DNA of 64,000 nt. It comes from Actinomadura violacea. GTDB taxonomy: Bacteria; Actinomycetota; Actinomycetes; Streptosporangiales; Streptosporangiaceae. Under the pieces are notes generated by a model. That model worked only from the letters and a program-made list of their open reading frames with translations. It did no database searches and was not told where the DNA came from. Shown one piece after another: positions 1 through 7,484 of this stretch. Numbering within the stretch: the stretch's first letter is position 1; each line of letters opens with the position of its first letter. The stretch covers positions 292,201 to 356,200 of the forward strand of contig NZ_JAGEPF010000008.1 in the NCBI RefSeq assembly GCF_017573465.1. The letters run 5' to 3'. The translations under genes were made by a program, and so were the position numbers.

Positions 1-192
1 TTCGTGCGGGACAAGGGAGTCCTCGTTTCGGGGACGGCGGGCGTCGCGCCTGCACCCGCGATGGGGTGGGGAATCCGCGACCCGGGGACGCCCGATCCGC
101 CCATGTCGGGTGGGTGGTGGGAGCACCGCGGCGTCGGGGACCGGTGTCCGGAAACCGTCGCGCCACTCGACATCAGTGACCGGACACCTAAG

Positions 193-206
193 TAGAACGC
201 GTTCTA
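193..206. promoter_or_regulatory. KstR-type operator (TAGAACGCGTTCTA)
   Basis: The 14-base sequence is a perfect palindrome and fits the TNNAACNNGTTNNA pattern known for KstR, the TetR-family repressor of sterol/cholesterol catabolism in mycobacteria and rhodococci. No lipid-catabolism gene lies to its right, so the target is probably leftward and off the window. The match is seen directly; the assignment to KstR is inference. Confidence 0.6.
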
Positions 207-418
207 GTCAGAAGATAAGCAAGACCAGGGAATCCGTCAATACCCGAATGGCGATTCTCAGGCCAGCGGGGGTGTTCTCGCAGGATCAGGCGGCGAAATG
301 GCGAAACTAGAACCGAATTCTATGTGAATTCGGACGGCAGTCGGGCGGCACTTCGGGCAGCCAAATCGCATTCCGCGGCGCGCGGCTCGGATAGCGCTTC
401 CCGGGCCAATGCGGGCCG

Positions 419-466
419 CGGGCGGCGGCGGGGAGGCCCGCGCCGAGGGCCGCCCGCCGCCGCCCG
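419..466 (-). terminator. GC hairpin downstream of the MFS gene
   Basis: Arms 419-432 and 453-466 are perfect 14-base complements around a 20-base loop, six bases past the MFS stop codon. There is no U-tract, so it would be an actinomycete-type hairpin terminator or an mRNA 3' end stabiliser. Confidence 0.45.
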
Positions 467-471
467 CCGGA

Positions 472-1968
472 TCAGCGTGCCGTCGCCGCGGCGGGCTCGG
501 CCGCGACCACTCCCGCTTCCGGCCTGTCCCGGCGCACCAGGGCGAACACCGCGATCGCGGCGGCGATCGCGATCACTCCCGCGGTCGCCGTGGCGGCGTC
601 GAGCGCGGACGCGAACGCCGACTCGACCGCCCCGCCGGGCGCCCCGTGGATCGCCTGCGCGGCGTGCCCGCCCGCGACCGCCCGCGCGGTGCCGGCCGCG
701 TCCGGCACGGCCCCGTCGAGGGAACGTTCCAGCGCGGCGTGGAAGACGCTGCCGAGCACCGCGATCCCGAACGCGAACCCGAGCTGCCGCAGCGCGCTGA
801 CCGCGCCCGCCGCGCTGCCGACCCGCGCGGGCGGCACCGCGGCCGTCGCCGCCGCCGTGACGTTCGGCAGCGCGATCCCGACGCCCACGCCGGTGACCGC
901 GAACCCGGGCGCGAGCGCCGCCCAGCCCGACCCGGCCGACAGCACCGACTGCCCCAGCGTCCCGGCGCCGACCAGCAGCAGCCCGGCGCCGACGGTCAGC
1001 CGCGGCGGGACCGCGTGCAGGAACCGCCCGGTCAGCCAGGACGCCGCGAACGCCGGCCCGCTCATCGGCAGGATCGCGAGCCCCGCGCCGATCGCACTCA
1101 GCCCCGCCACCGACTGGAGCCACAGCGAGGTGTAGAGCAGGTACCCGAACGCCGTCCCCGACATCGCCAGCGAGGCGATCATGATGCCGGTGAAGGCGGG
1201 CGCGCGGAACAGCCGCAGGTCCAGGAGCGGATGCGGGCTGCGCAGCTCGACGACCGCGAACGCGGCCAGCGCCGCCGCCCCGGCGGCGAGCCATCCGAGC
1301 GTCACCGCGGACGTCCAGCCCGCGTCGCCCGCCCGCGTCAGCCCGTAGGTCACCGCGCCGGCCGCCCCGGCGAACAGCACGACTCCCGGCACGTCGATCC
1401 GGCGCGCCGCCGGGTCGCGCGACTCGGCCACCACCCGCAGCGTCAGCGCCACGGCGAGCACGCTGACCGGCAGGTTCAGCAGGAAGATCCACCGCCAGCC
1501 GAGGCCCTGCGTCACCAGCCCGCCGAGCACCGGCCCGACCCCGGCGGCGGCGCCGTTCACCGCGCCCCACACGCCGAACGCGACCGCCCGGTCGCGGCCG
1601 TCGTAGGAGGCGTTGACCAGCGCGACCGTCGTCGCGAACATCATCGCCGCGCCCGCGCCCTGGACGGCCCGCGCGGCGAGCAGCACCGCCGCGTCCGGCG
1701 CGGTCCCGCAGGCCAGCGACGCCACCGCGAACAGCACCAGCCCGAGCACGTACACCCGGCGCCGCCCGGCCCGGTCGGCGAGCGCGCCCGCGCCCATCAG
1801 CAGCGCGGCCAGCACCAGCGCGTAGACGTCCATGACCCATTGCAGCGAGGAGTACGACGCGCCGAGTCCCGCCGCCATGTCCGGCAGCGCCACGGTGACG
1901 ATGTTGACGTCCACCAGCAGCATGAACGCCCCGACGCACACGGCCGTCAGGGGCCACCACTTGCCCAT
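472..1968 (-). CDS. MFS drug exporter, DHA2 (14-TM, EmrB/QacA-like) family
   Basis: A 498-residue integral membrane protein with about 14 hydrophobic segments, predicted to export drugs or metabolites by proton antiport at the cytoplasmic membrane. The first segment carries the family signature VDVNIVTVALPDM near residue 20, and an antiporter-type motif with GPVLGG lies near residue 145. The ATG at 1968 is preceded by AAGGA at a suitable distance. It is divergently transcribed from the Lrp/AsnC regulator across a 110-base gap, the usual layout for an exporter and its regulator. Substrate cannot be read from the sequence; sugar or nutrient uptake is less likely given the DHA2 signature. Confidence 0.9.
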   Translation of the reverse strand: MGKWWPLTAVCVGAFMLLVDVNIVTVALPDMAAGLGASYSSLQWVMDVYALVLAALLMGAGALADRAGRRRVYVLGLVLFAVASLACGTAPDAAVLLAARAVQGAGAAMMFATTVALVNASYDGRDRAVAFGVWGAVNGAAAGVGPVLGGLVTQGLGWRWIFLLNLPVSVLAVALTLRVVAESRDPAARRIDVPGVVLFAGAAGAVTYGLTRAGDAGWTSAVTLGWLAAGAAALAAFAVVELRSPHPLLDLRLFRAPAFTGIMIASLAMSGTAFGYLLYTSLWLQSVAGLSAIGAGLAILPMSGPAFAASWLTGRFLHAVPPRLTVGAGLLLVGAGTLGQSVLSAGSGWAALAPGFAVTGVGVGIALPNVTAAATAAVPPARVGSAAGAVSALRQLGFAFGIAVLGSVFHAALERSLDGAVPDAAGTARAVAGGHAAQAIHGAPGGAVESAFASALDAATATAGVIAIAAAIAVFALVRRDRPEAGVVAAEPAAATAR

Positions 1969-2044
1969 CTCTCGTTCCTTCGCGATCGTCCGTCGATGTC
2001 CCGGCCACGATCACGCGAGGAATGCCAAGAAACCACTCAGCCCT

Positions 2045-2069
2045 GATGTATCTCCATGTTTTCGACATC
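2045..2069. promoter_or_regulatory. Dyad in the exporter/Lrp divergent region
   Basis: GATGT (2045-2049) and ACATC (2065-2069) form an inverted repeat immediately before the Lrp-type gene. It could be the binding site through which the regulator controls itself and the exporter. The arms are short, so this is a weak call. Confidence 0.3.
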
Positions 2070-2078
2070 TCCTAGCCT

Positions 2079-3086
2079 GTGCTGGTGGAAATCCTCGAAG
2101 CGGACGATCTGGACCGGCAGCTGATCCACGCCCTCCAGCTCGACGGACGCGCCTCGTTCAGCCGCATCGCGGAGGTCCTCGGCGTCTCCGACCAGACCGT
2201 CGCCCGCCGCTACCGGCGGCTGCGCACCCGCGACCTGCTGCGGATCGTCGGCGTCCCGCCCGCCAACTACGTCGCGCACGGCCGGTGGATGCTCAGGCTC
2301 CGCTGTGTGCCCGGCGCCGCGCAGAACATCGGCGCGATCCTCGCGCAGCGCCCCGACACGGCGTGGGTCCAGATCGTCTCGGGCGGCACCGAGGTGCTGT
2401 GCATCGTGCGCGCGCGCAGCCAGGACGAGAGCGAGCAGCTCCTCCTCGACCGGCTCCCGCGCAGCGCCCGCGTCACCGGCATCGCCGCCCACTCCGTCCT
2501 GCACACCTACTACGGGTCGCCGCACCGGCTCCGCGGCCTCGACGCCCTCGCCCCGGCGCAGGTCCGCGCCCTCACCCCCGGCCCCGTGCCCGACATCGAC
2601 GACTTCCAGCCGCTCGGCCCCGGCGACCAGCGGCTCCTCGACGTGCTGGCCCGTGACGGGCGGGCCGGGCACGCCGAGCTCGCCGCCGCGACCGGCTGGT
2701 CGCAGTCGACCGTCGGGCGCCGCCTCGACCGCCTCCGGGCCACCGGCGTCCTGCACTACTACGCCGAGTTCGACCTCCGCTACGTCGGCCTGCACTCGGC
2801 GGCGCGGCTGTGGATGAGCGTGCCGCCCGCAGACCTGGCCGGCACCGGGCGGGCGCTCGCCGAGCACCCCGAGGTGGTGTTCGCCGCCGCCACCACCGGC
2901 CCGACGAACCTCGCCGTGCAGGTCGTGTGCCGCGACTCCCGCCACCTCTACCGGTACCTCACCGAGCGGATCGCCGCGCTGCGGGCCGTCGGGCACGTCG
3001 AGACGTCGCCGATCGTCCGGAACGTCAAGCGCGCCGGCACGATCCTCGACCCCGCGTTCCTCGGCCCCCGGCGGCCCGCCCCCTGA
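2079..3086 (+). CDS. Lrp/AsnC-family regulator with two tandem HTH-RAM units
   Basis: A 335-residue transcription factor, twice the usual Lrp length. Residues about 8-55 form an AsnC-type winged helix (ALQLDGRASFSRIAEVLG), followed by a ligand-sensing RAM-type alpha/beta domain; a second HTH (DVLARDGRAGHAELAAATGW) lies near residue 190 and a second RAM domain follows to the C-terminus. Such pseudo-dimeric regulators occur in actinomycetes and often control a divergently transcribed transporter, here the MFS exporter. The start is GTG at 2079; no strong Shine-Dalgarno is visible, so the message may be leaderless or nearly so. The effector, perhaps an amino acid, is unknown. Confidence 0.87.
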   Translation: MLVEILEADDLDRQLIHALQLDGRASFSRIAEVLGVSDQTVARRYRRLRTRDLLRIVGVPPANYVAHGRWMLRLRCVPGAAQNIGAILAQRPDTAWVQIVSGGTEVLCIVRARSQDESEQLLLDRLPRSARVTGIAAHSVLHTYYGSPHRLRGLDALAPAQVRALTPGPVPDIDDFQPLGPGDQRLLDVLARDGRAGHAELAAATGWSQSTVGRRLDRLRATGVLHYYAEFDLRYVGLHSAARLWMSVPPADLAGTGRALAEHPEVVFAAATTGPTNLAVQVVCRDSRHLYRYLTERIAALRAVGHVETSPIVRNVKRAGTILDPAFLGPRRPAP

Positions 3087-3104
3087 CCTTCTCCTAAGGA
3101 ACCG

Positions 3105-4073
3105 TCAGCCGAAGCGCTCCCGCAGCGCCGGCAGCAGGTCCCCCTCCGCCCAGGTGCGGAAGTCCTTCTGGTGGTCCGGCCCGCTCTGGCAGAACGCGAT
3201 GTGCGTGAATCCCGCGTCCTTCCACTGCTGGACGGCCTGGAGGTAGTCCTCCACGTTGTCGCCGCACGGCACCGACTCCGCCACATCGTCCGGACGGACC
3301 GTCTTCGTCGCCGCCTCGAAGTTCACCGTGCCCGGAAGCTCGGCCATCACCTTCCAGGCGGGCGCCGAGAACTTCCAGTAGCGGTGCGCCCGCTGCTTGC
3401 ACTCGTCGTAGTCCTGCCCGTACGCGACGGGGATCTGCCCGTAGACGGGCTTGCCCCCGCCGCTCTCCTTCTGGAAAAGGCTCACGACGTCTCCGACGGG
3501 CTGGTCGGAGATGAGCAGATCGGCGTGCTGCGCGGCCAGCCGCCCGGCGCGCGGCCCGAACGCCGCCATGCCGATCGGGACCGGCTGCTCGGGCACGTCC
3601 CACAGCTTCCCGGAGTCGACCCGGAAGTGCTTGCCCTCGTAGTTGACGTAGTCGCCGGAGAACAGCGCCCGGATGATCTCGACGGCCTCGGCGAACATCT
3701 CGTGCCGGACGTCCACCGAGGGCCAGCCGCGCCCGACGACGTGCTCGTTCAGGTTCTCCCCCGCGCCGAGGCCGAGCGTGAACCGCCCGTCCGACAGCAC
3801 CCCGACGGTGGCGGCCTTCTGCGCCACCACCGCCGGGTGGTACCGCATGATCGGGCAGGTCACGAACGTCATCAGCGGGATGCGGTGCGTCGCCTGGGCG
3901 AGCGCCCCGAGCACCGACCACGCGTAGGCCGAGTGCCCCTGCGCCTCCAGCCACGGGAAGTAGTGGTCGGAGATGACGGAGTAGTCGAAGCCCGCGTCCT
4001 CCGCCTCGACGAGGTCGGTGACGAGCTGTTTCGGTGGTGTCTGCTCGCAGAGCAGGGTGTATCCGAATTCCAT
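3105..4073 (-). CDS. F420-dependent LLM-class oxidoreductase, G6PDH-like subfamily
   Basis: A 322-residue luciferase-like TIM-barrel enzyme expected to use reduced or oxidised coenzyme F420. It opens with the typical first strand (MEFGYTLLCEQ), has SVISDHYFPW near residue 33 and the cofactor-loop sequence FTLGLGAGENLNEH near residue 98. This pattern matches the F420-dependent, glucose-6-phosphate-dehydrogenase-like group rather than flavin-only monooxygenases. The true substrate is not predictable. It follows the ferritin-like gene on the same strand with a gap of about 50 bases and its ribosome site is weak (GAGCC). It converges on the Lrp gene. Confidence 0.85.
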   Translation of the reverse strand: MEFGYTLLCEQTPPKQLVTDLVEAEDAGFDYSVISDHYFPWLEAQGHSAYAWSVLGALAQATHRIPLMTFVTCPIMRYHPAVVAQKAATVGVLSDGRFTLGLGAGENLNEHVVGRGWPSVDVRHEMFAEAVEIIRALFSGDYVNYEGKHFRVDSGKLWDVPEQPVPIGMAAFGPRAGRLAAQHADLLISDQPVGDVVSLFQKESGGGKPVYGQIPVAYGQDYDECKQRAHRYWKFSAPAWKVMAELPGTVNFEAATKTVRPDDVAESVPCGDNVEDYLQAVQQWKDAGFTHIAFCQSGPDHQKDFRTWAEGDLLPALRERFG

Positions 4074-4124
4074 GACGGCTCGGATACCCGCGGGAACGCG
4101 CCCAATCGCCGGGACGCTCCCGAA

Positions 4125-4661
4125 TCAGTTGCCGAGCAGGTCCATGATGTCGTCGGCGTGCTCCTCCTCCTCGGCGAGGATCTGCTCCATGAGGCGGCGG
4201 GTCGTGACGTCCCCGTCGCCGAGCCACCGGATGATCTCCTGGTAGGACTCGATGACGATCCGCTCCGCGACCAGGTTCTCCTCCAGCATGCCCTTGAGGT
4301 CGCCGTCGTCGAACGTCTCGTAGGTGGTGTGCGAGCGCTTGGCCAGCGTCTCGGGGTCGAAGTCGGGGTCCCCGCCCAGCTGGCTGATCCGCTCGGCGGC
4401 CCGCATCGCGTGGTCGCGCTCCTCGTCGGCGTGCTCGGTGAACTCGGCGGCGACCTGGGCGCGGTCGATGCCGGTCGCGCTGATCGCGTGCCGCGAGTAG
4501 CGCATCCAGCACACGATCTCGGTGGCGAGCACGTCGTTCAGGACCTCGATGACCTCCTCGGGGCTGCGCTTGTAGCCGCTGGTCACCGGCCCGTCGGTCA
4601 TCTTCTGCCGGGCGCGCTCCCGGATCTTCGCCACGTCGATGCTGAAGCTGTTGTCGGCCAT
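4125..4661 (-). CDS. Ferritin-like diiron protein (bacterioferritin family)
   Basis: A 178-residue four-helix-bundle protein likely to oxidise and store iron or protect against peroxide. The diiron ligands are visible as a Glu in helix 1 (LATEIVCWMRYS), an E-x-x-H in helix 2 (EHADEERDH), a Glu in helix 3 (LVAERIVIESYQE) and a second E-x-x-H (EEEEHADD) near the C-terminus. The ATG at 4661 is preceded by an AGGAGG-type ribosome site six bases away. It may be transcribed with the F420 enzyme downstream. Dps is excluded by the spacing of the ligands; classical haem-binding bacterioferritin is possible but the haem Met is not obvious. Confidence 0.85.
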   Translation of the reverse strand: MADNSFSIDVAKIRERARQKMTDGPVTSGYKRSPEEVIEVLNDVLATEIVCWMRYSRHAISATGIDRAQVAAEFTEHADEERDHAMRAAERISQLGGDPDFDPETLAKRSHTTYETFDDGDLKGMLEENLVAERIVIESYQEIIRWLGDGDVTTRRLMEQILAEEEEHADDIMDLLGN

Positions 4662-4806
4662 GCCTCTCCTCCTGGTCAGCCGCGGACGGTCCTTCTCCTA
4701 CCCAGCACCCGATCTCCATGCCTGCAAGGGGAAGACGGCCGTACCGGGGTGGTGACGGGAGCGTCGCGAGGGTCGCGACGCGGTGCGCGCGGCTCCCGGG
4801 GGCTCC

Positions 4807-4836
4807 TTGGACACGTTCTGTCACTCGTGCTATACG
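4807..4836 (+). promoter_or_regulatory. Sigma70-type promoter for the peptide locus
   Basis: TTGGAC (4807-4812) and TATACG (4831-4836) are separated by 18 bases, a good vegetative-type promoter. Transcription would begin near 4843 and give a leader of about 80 bases before the first peptide gene. Confidence 0.6.
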
Positions 4837-4845
4837 TAGAGCTAT

Positions 4846-4866
4846 CCCGCCTCAACCTGAGGTGGG
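4846..4866 (+). other. Leader hairpin upstream of peptide 1
   Basis: CCCGCCTCA (4846-4854) and TGAGGTGGG (4858-4866) pair over nine positions with one G-U, with a three-base loop, near the predicted 5' end of the transcript. It could stabilise the mRNA or modulate translation. Confidence 0.4.
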
Positions 4867-4925
4867 AAAGGGACATCCGGGCTCCACCTTGAGATCCGGG
4901 CGTGACAAGGAAGAAAAGGAACCAC

Positions 4926-5207
4926 ATGAAGTCCTTCAGCTACACCGAGCTGGACAAGCTGGCCGGCGAGGTTCTGCCGGAGCGCGCGGTGCTGTCCACC
5001 CTTCTCGTCGGTGGCGGCAACGACAACGACAACCTCAACTTCAACCACGGCGGCGGCCACGACGGCGGCACGACCGCGGTCGTCCCGAACTGCCAGAGCA
5101 ACATCAACCACTCGCAGGGTGGCCTCATCGGCGCGCTGGGTCTCAGCTCCGAGAACCCCAACTCGTCGTTCACCTGCGCCGGCAGCTCGGTGGTCTCGGG
5201 TCACTGA
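4926..5207 (+). CDS. Small RiPP-precursor-like peptide 1
   Basis: A 93-residue peptide starting MKSFSYTELDKLAGEV. I prefer ATG 4926 to the upstream ATG 4902 because AAAGGAA sits six bases before it and because the paralogue aligns from this FSY motif. Residues 4-25 form a charged, leader-like helix (ELDKLAGEVLPERAVLSTLL), followed by a GGG and an Asn/Gly/His-rich tail with two cysteines (VPNCQ and FTCAG). The tail differs strongly from that of the paralogue while the leader is nearly identical, as in leader/core peptides. No modification enzyme is adjacent, only the M50 protease. I do not recognise the family; a secreted structural peptide is an alternative. Confidence 0.75.
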   Translation: MKSFSYTELDKLAGEVLPERAVLSTLLVGGGNDNDNLNFNHGGGHDGGTTAVVPNCQSNINHSQGGLIGALGLSSENPNSSFTCAGSSVVSGH

Positions 5208-5242
5208 TCCGAATCGACGTGCTCGCGGGCTGCGGCCCGCAT

Positions 5243-5283
5243 GGGAAGGGCCGGCGTTCTCCCGCCGGCCCTTCCCCCCTTTT
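5243..5283 (+). terminator. Strong intrinsic terminator between the two peptide genes
   Basis: A perfect 14-base stem (5243-5256 with 5263-5276) with a six-base loop is followed by C3-T4. It lies 36 bases after the stop of peptide 1 and 31 bases before peptide 2. It would make peptide 1 the major product, with limited read-through into peptide 2 and the protease. Confidence 0.8.
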
Positions 5284-5314
5284 CGGATACCTGTGACGAC
5301 CTGTAAGGCGACCG

Positions 5315-5623
5315 ATGAGCCAGACGAACCCTCACACGTGCAGCCCGCACACGTTCAGCTACGCCGAACTCGACCGGCTGTCGGGCGAGGTGCTGCCGGA
5401 ACGGGCCGTGCTGTCGACCCTCCTCACCGGCGGCGGCGACAACACCAGCAAGAACATCAACATCAACGACAGCGGGTCGGGCGACGCGAGCACCGCGGTG
5501 AACTACGCCTGCCAGTACTCGCACTCGACCGGCACTCCGGGGCTGCTCGGCACCGGCCTGCTCGCCGAGCCCGGCTACACGACGACGACATGCGTCCCGG
5601 TCGTGGTCCACCACAGCGCATGA
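5315..5623 (+). CDS. Small RiPP-precursor-like peptide 2
   Basis: A 102-residue paralogue of peptide 1. After a short N-terminal extension it repeats the leader almost exactly (FSYAELDRLSGEV, LPERAVLSTLL) and the GGG junction, then diverges into a Ser/Thr/Asn-rich tail. Two cysteines lie at positions comparable to those of peptide 1 (NYACQ and TTTCVP), and GLLGTGL resembles GLIGALG of peptide 1. Its stop codon overlaps the start of the M50 protease (ATGA at 5620-5623), which couples their translation. The conserved leader plus variable tail argues for a processed peptide; mature boundaries cannot be told from the sequence. Confidence 0.75.
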   Translation: MSQTNPHTCSPHTFSYAELDRLSGEVLPERAVLSTLLTGGGDNTSKNININDSGSGDASTAVNYACQYSHSTGTPGLLGTGLLAEPGYTTTTCVPVVVHHSA

Positions 5624-7173
5624 GCGGAGCACACCGCAAGGCCGCCGCCCCGTCGCGCGGGGCCGCGAGCACCCCCCGGCGGTCCGCGAACACGGCGGGG
5701 CGGGCGGGCTCCACGCAACCGGCCGGCACCGCGCAACCGGCCGGCACCGCGCAACCGGCCGGCACCGCGCAACCGGCCGCCGCCGGAGGGCAGGCGGGCG
5801 CCGGGCACGGCGCGGACGGCACCCACGCCGCCGGCGGCGGGCAGGCCGTGGCGACGGCGCAGGCCGCCGCGCCGCTCACCCTGCCGGTCCTCGCCGACGG
5901 CGTCGAGCTCGTCGGCGAGTTCAAGAACTCCGGCTACCGCGAACCGCCGCAGCTCGTCTGCCTGCCGAACCGGCAGCTCGTGCGGCTCCCGCCGCTGCTG
6001 TTCCTGGTCGCCAAGGCGCTGCACGAGCACCGCGACCTCGCCCGCACCGCCGACATCGAGACGGCGCTGGACCGGGTGGCCGACGCGGTCTCGCAGGAGG
6101 CCGGCGCCCGCCTCACCGGCGAGCAGATCGTCTACCTCGCCGACCGCAAGCTCGCCCCGCTCGGCGTCACCACCTACAGCGACGGCACCGCGCCGCCCGT
6201 CGTGCGCACCGACCCGTTCCTCGGCCTGCGGTTCCGGATCGCGGTGTTCCCCGAATCGGTCACCTGGTTCGTCGCCGGCCTGTTCGCCTGGCTGTTCCGG
6301 CCGCTCGTGCTGGTCCCGGCGCTCGCCGCCGTCGCCGCCGCCGAGACCTGGGTGCTGACGACCCGGTCGATGAGCCTGGCGCTGCAGCACACCATCCTCG
6401 CGCCGGTGAGCATCCTGCTGATCATGGCGCTCGGCGTCGCGTCGTGCGCGTTCCACGAGGTCGGGCACGCCGCCGCCTGCCGGTACGGGGGCGTCCGGCC
6501 CGGCGTCATGGGCTGCGGCATCTACCTGGTGTGGCCCGCGTTCTACACCGACATCACCGAGTCGTACCGGCTCGGCCGCGCCGGGCGGCTGCGCGCCGAC
6601 CTCGCCGGCGTCTACTTCAACGGCCTCTTCGTCGTCGCGCTCACGCTGGTGTACCTGCAGACCGGGTTCGAGCCGCTGCTCGTCGCGGTGCTGTACGTCA
6701 ACCTCGAGATCCTGCAGCAGCTGCTGCCGACGCTGCGCTTCGACGGCTACTACATCATGTCCGACCTCGTCGGCGTCCCCGACCTGTTCAAGTACATCGG
6801 GCCGATCCTGCGGCGCGCGCTGCTGCTGCGCCGCGCCGACAACCGGCTGGACGACCTGAAGCGCTGGCCGCAGATCTTCGTCACGATGTGGGTGCTGGTC
6901 ATCGTCCCGGTGATGCTGTTCCAGCTCGGGCTGATCTCCACGCAGGTGCCCCGGCTCGTCCGGATGGACTGGCAGCGGATCCAGGGCCTGGCCGCCGACG
7001 CCGCGCACGGCGCCGGCGCGCTGCAGCTGATCGCCTCCGGGCTGCAGATCCTGCTGCTGGTGCTGCCGCTGCTCGGCCTGGCGCTCATCGCGTACCGGAC
7101 GCTGCGCGGGGCGGTGCGGATGGCCGTCAAGTACGTCAACGGACCGTCCGCCGAGCCGGTCCCGGAGACCTGA
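5620..7173 (+). CDS. M50/S2P-like membrane zinc metalloprotease (YydH-like)
   Basis: A 517-residue protein with a low-complexity N-terminus (residues 1-85, including a QPAGTA repeat), a soluble domain (about 95-190) and five to seven membrane segments. HEVGH (residues 279-283) is the HExxH zinc motif inside a membrane helix, and FDGYY (374-378) supplies the third, Asp-containing motif typical of site-2 proteases. Putative peptide zinc metalloproteases of this type accompany precursor peptides (as in the yyd locus), so it probably cleaves or exports peptides 1 and 2. The start is ATG 5620, inside the stop of peptide 2. The last membrane segments run to about residue 500. Confidence 0.85.
   Translation: MSGAHRKAAAPSRGAASTPRRSANTAGRAGSTQPAGTAQPAGTAQPAGTAQPAAAGGQAGAGHGADGTHAAGGGQAVATAQAAAPLTLPVLADGVELVGEFKNSGYREPPQLVCLPNRQLVRLPPLLFLVAKALHEHRDLARTADIETALDRVADAVSQEAGARLTGEQIVYLADRKLAPLGVTTYSDGTAPPVVRTDPFLGLRFRIAVFPESVTWFVAGLFAWLFRPLVLVPALAAVAAAETWVLTTRSMSLALQHTILAPVSILLIMALGVASCAFHEVGHAAACRYGGVRPGVMGCGIYLVWPAFYTDITESYRLGRAGRLRADLAGVYFNGLFVVALTLVYLQTGFEPLLVAVLYVNLEILQQLLPTLRFDGYYIMSDLVGVPDLFKYIGPILRRALLLRRADNRLDDLKRWPQIFVTMWVLVIVPVMLFQLGLISTQVPRLVRMDWQRIQGLAADAAHGAGALQLIASGLQILLLVLPLLGLALIAYRTLRGAVRMAVKYVNGPSAEPVPET
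5715..5779 (+). repeat. 18-base tandem repeat encoding QPAGTA
   Basis: Three complete identical 18-base units (5715-5732, 5733-5750, 5751-5768) and a partial fourth encode a repeating Gln-Pro-Ala-Gly-Thr-Ala linker in the protease N-terminus. Exact DNA identity suggests recent slippage expansion. Confidence 0.85.
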
Positions 7174-7199
7174 GGTCCCGAACACCCCGAGCATCTCCC

Positions 7200-7236
7200 G
7201 CGCCGGGCGCCCGAAAGGGCGTCCGGCGCATCATTT
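7200..7236 (+). terminator. Terminator after the M50 protease
   Basis: Arms 7200-7212 and 7217-7229 form a 13-pair stem with one G-U and a GAAA tetraloop, followed by ATCATTT. It ends the peptide/protease transcript. Confidence 0.75.
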
Positions 7237-7484
7237 GTACGGTAAACAATCTTTCCCGCGGTTATCCGGCGACGCTTGGAACGTGCCCGGAATGGGAATC
7301 TACTCGGAGTAAGTAGCAGAAACCGCCAATCTGGAACCGCACATCACCACCGGGTCCGGCAACGGCCCGAAGGCAGCCGGCGGGAGCGCGACCCGCCCTT
7401 CGCCGCGCTGCGCGCATGCGCCGCGCCGCGCCCATTCGCCGCGGGGCGGCGTCCCCCTCTCCTCGGCCGGCCCACCCTGCCGGC
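7237..7484. other. Gap between protease and esterase genes
   Basis: The gene-free stretch runs from 7174 to 7484 and includes the terminator. This part contains the perfect dyad TACTCGGAGTA at 7301-7311 and TTGT-N6-AACAA-like symmetry near 7235-7250, either of which might be an operator for the esterase gene. I see no convincing promoter consensus or gene. Confidence 0.35.

Larger units (their letters stand above)
1..471. other. Left-edge region without a supportable gene
   Basis: I could not support a protein-coding gene in this stretch. Short open frames exist on both strands but none has a ribosome site plus recognisable protein. It holds a perfect KstR-type palindrome (193-206), a second looser dyad (308-322, TAGAA-N5-TTCTA) and a GC hairpin just after the stop of the MFS gene. 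The palindrome suggests that a promoter of a leftward gene outside the window starts here; that is inference. Confidence 0.5.

Noticed and set aside
1..200. Possible N-terminus of a leftward gene (ATG near 105, minus strand)
   Set aside because: No ribosome site or recognisable protein; only about 35 codons are visible.
320..2068. 582-residue Arg/Gly-rich open frame on the minus strand and a 545-residue one on the plus strand over the MFS gene
   Set aside because: Both are shadows of the MFS reading frame in high-GC DNA; the protein sequences are low-complexity and lack domains.
5011..5619. Longer start for the M50 protease reading through the peptide genes
   Set aside because: It would overlap both peptide genes; ATG 5620 overlapping the peptide 2 stop is far better supported.
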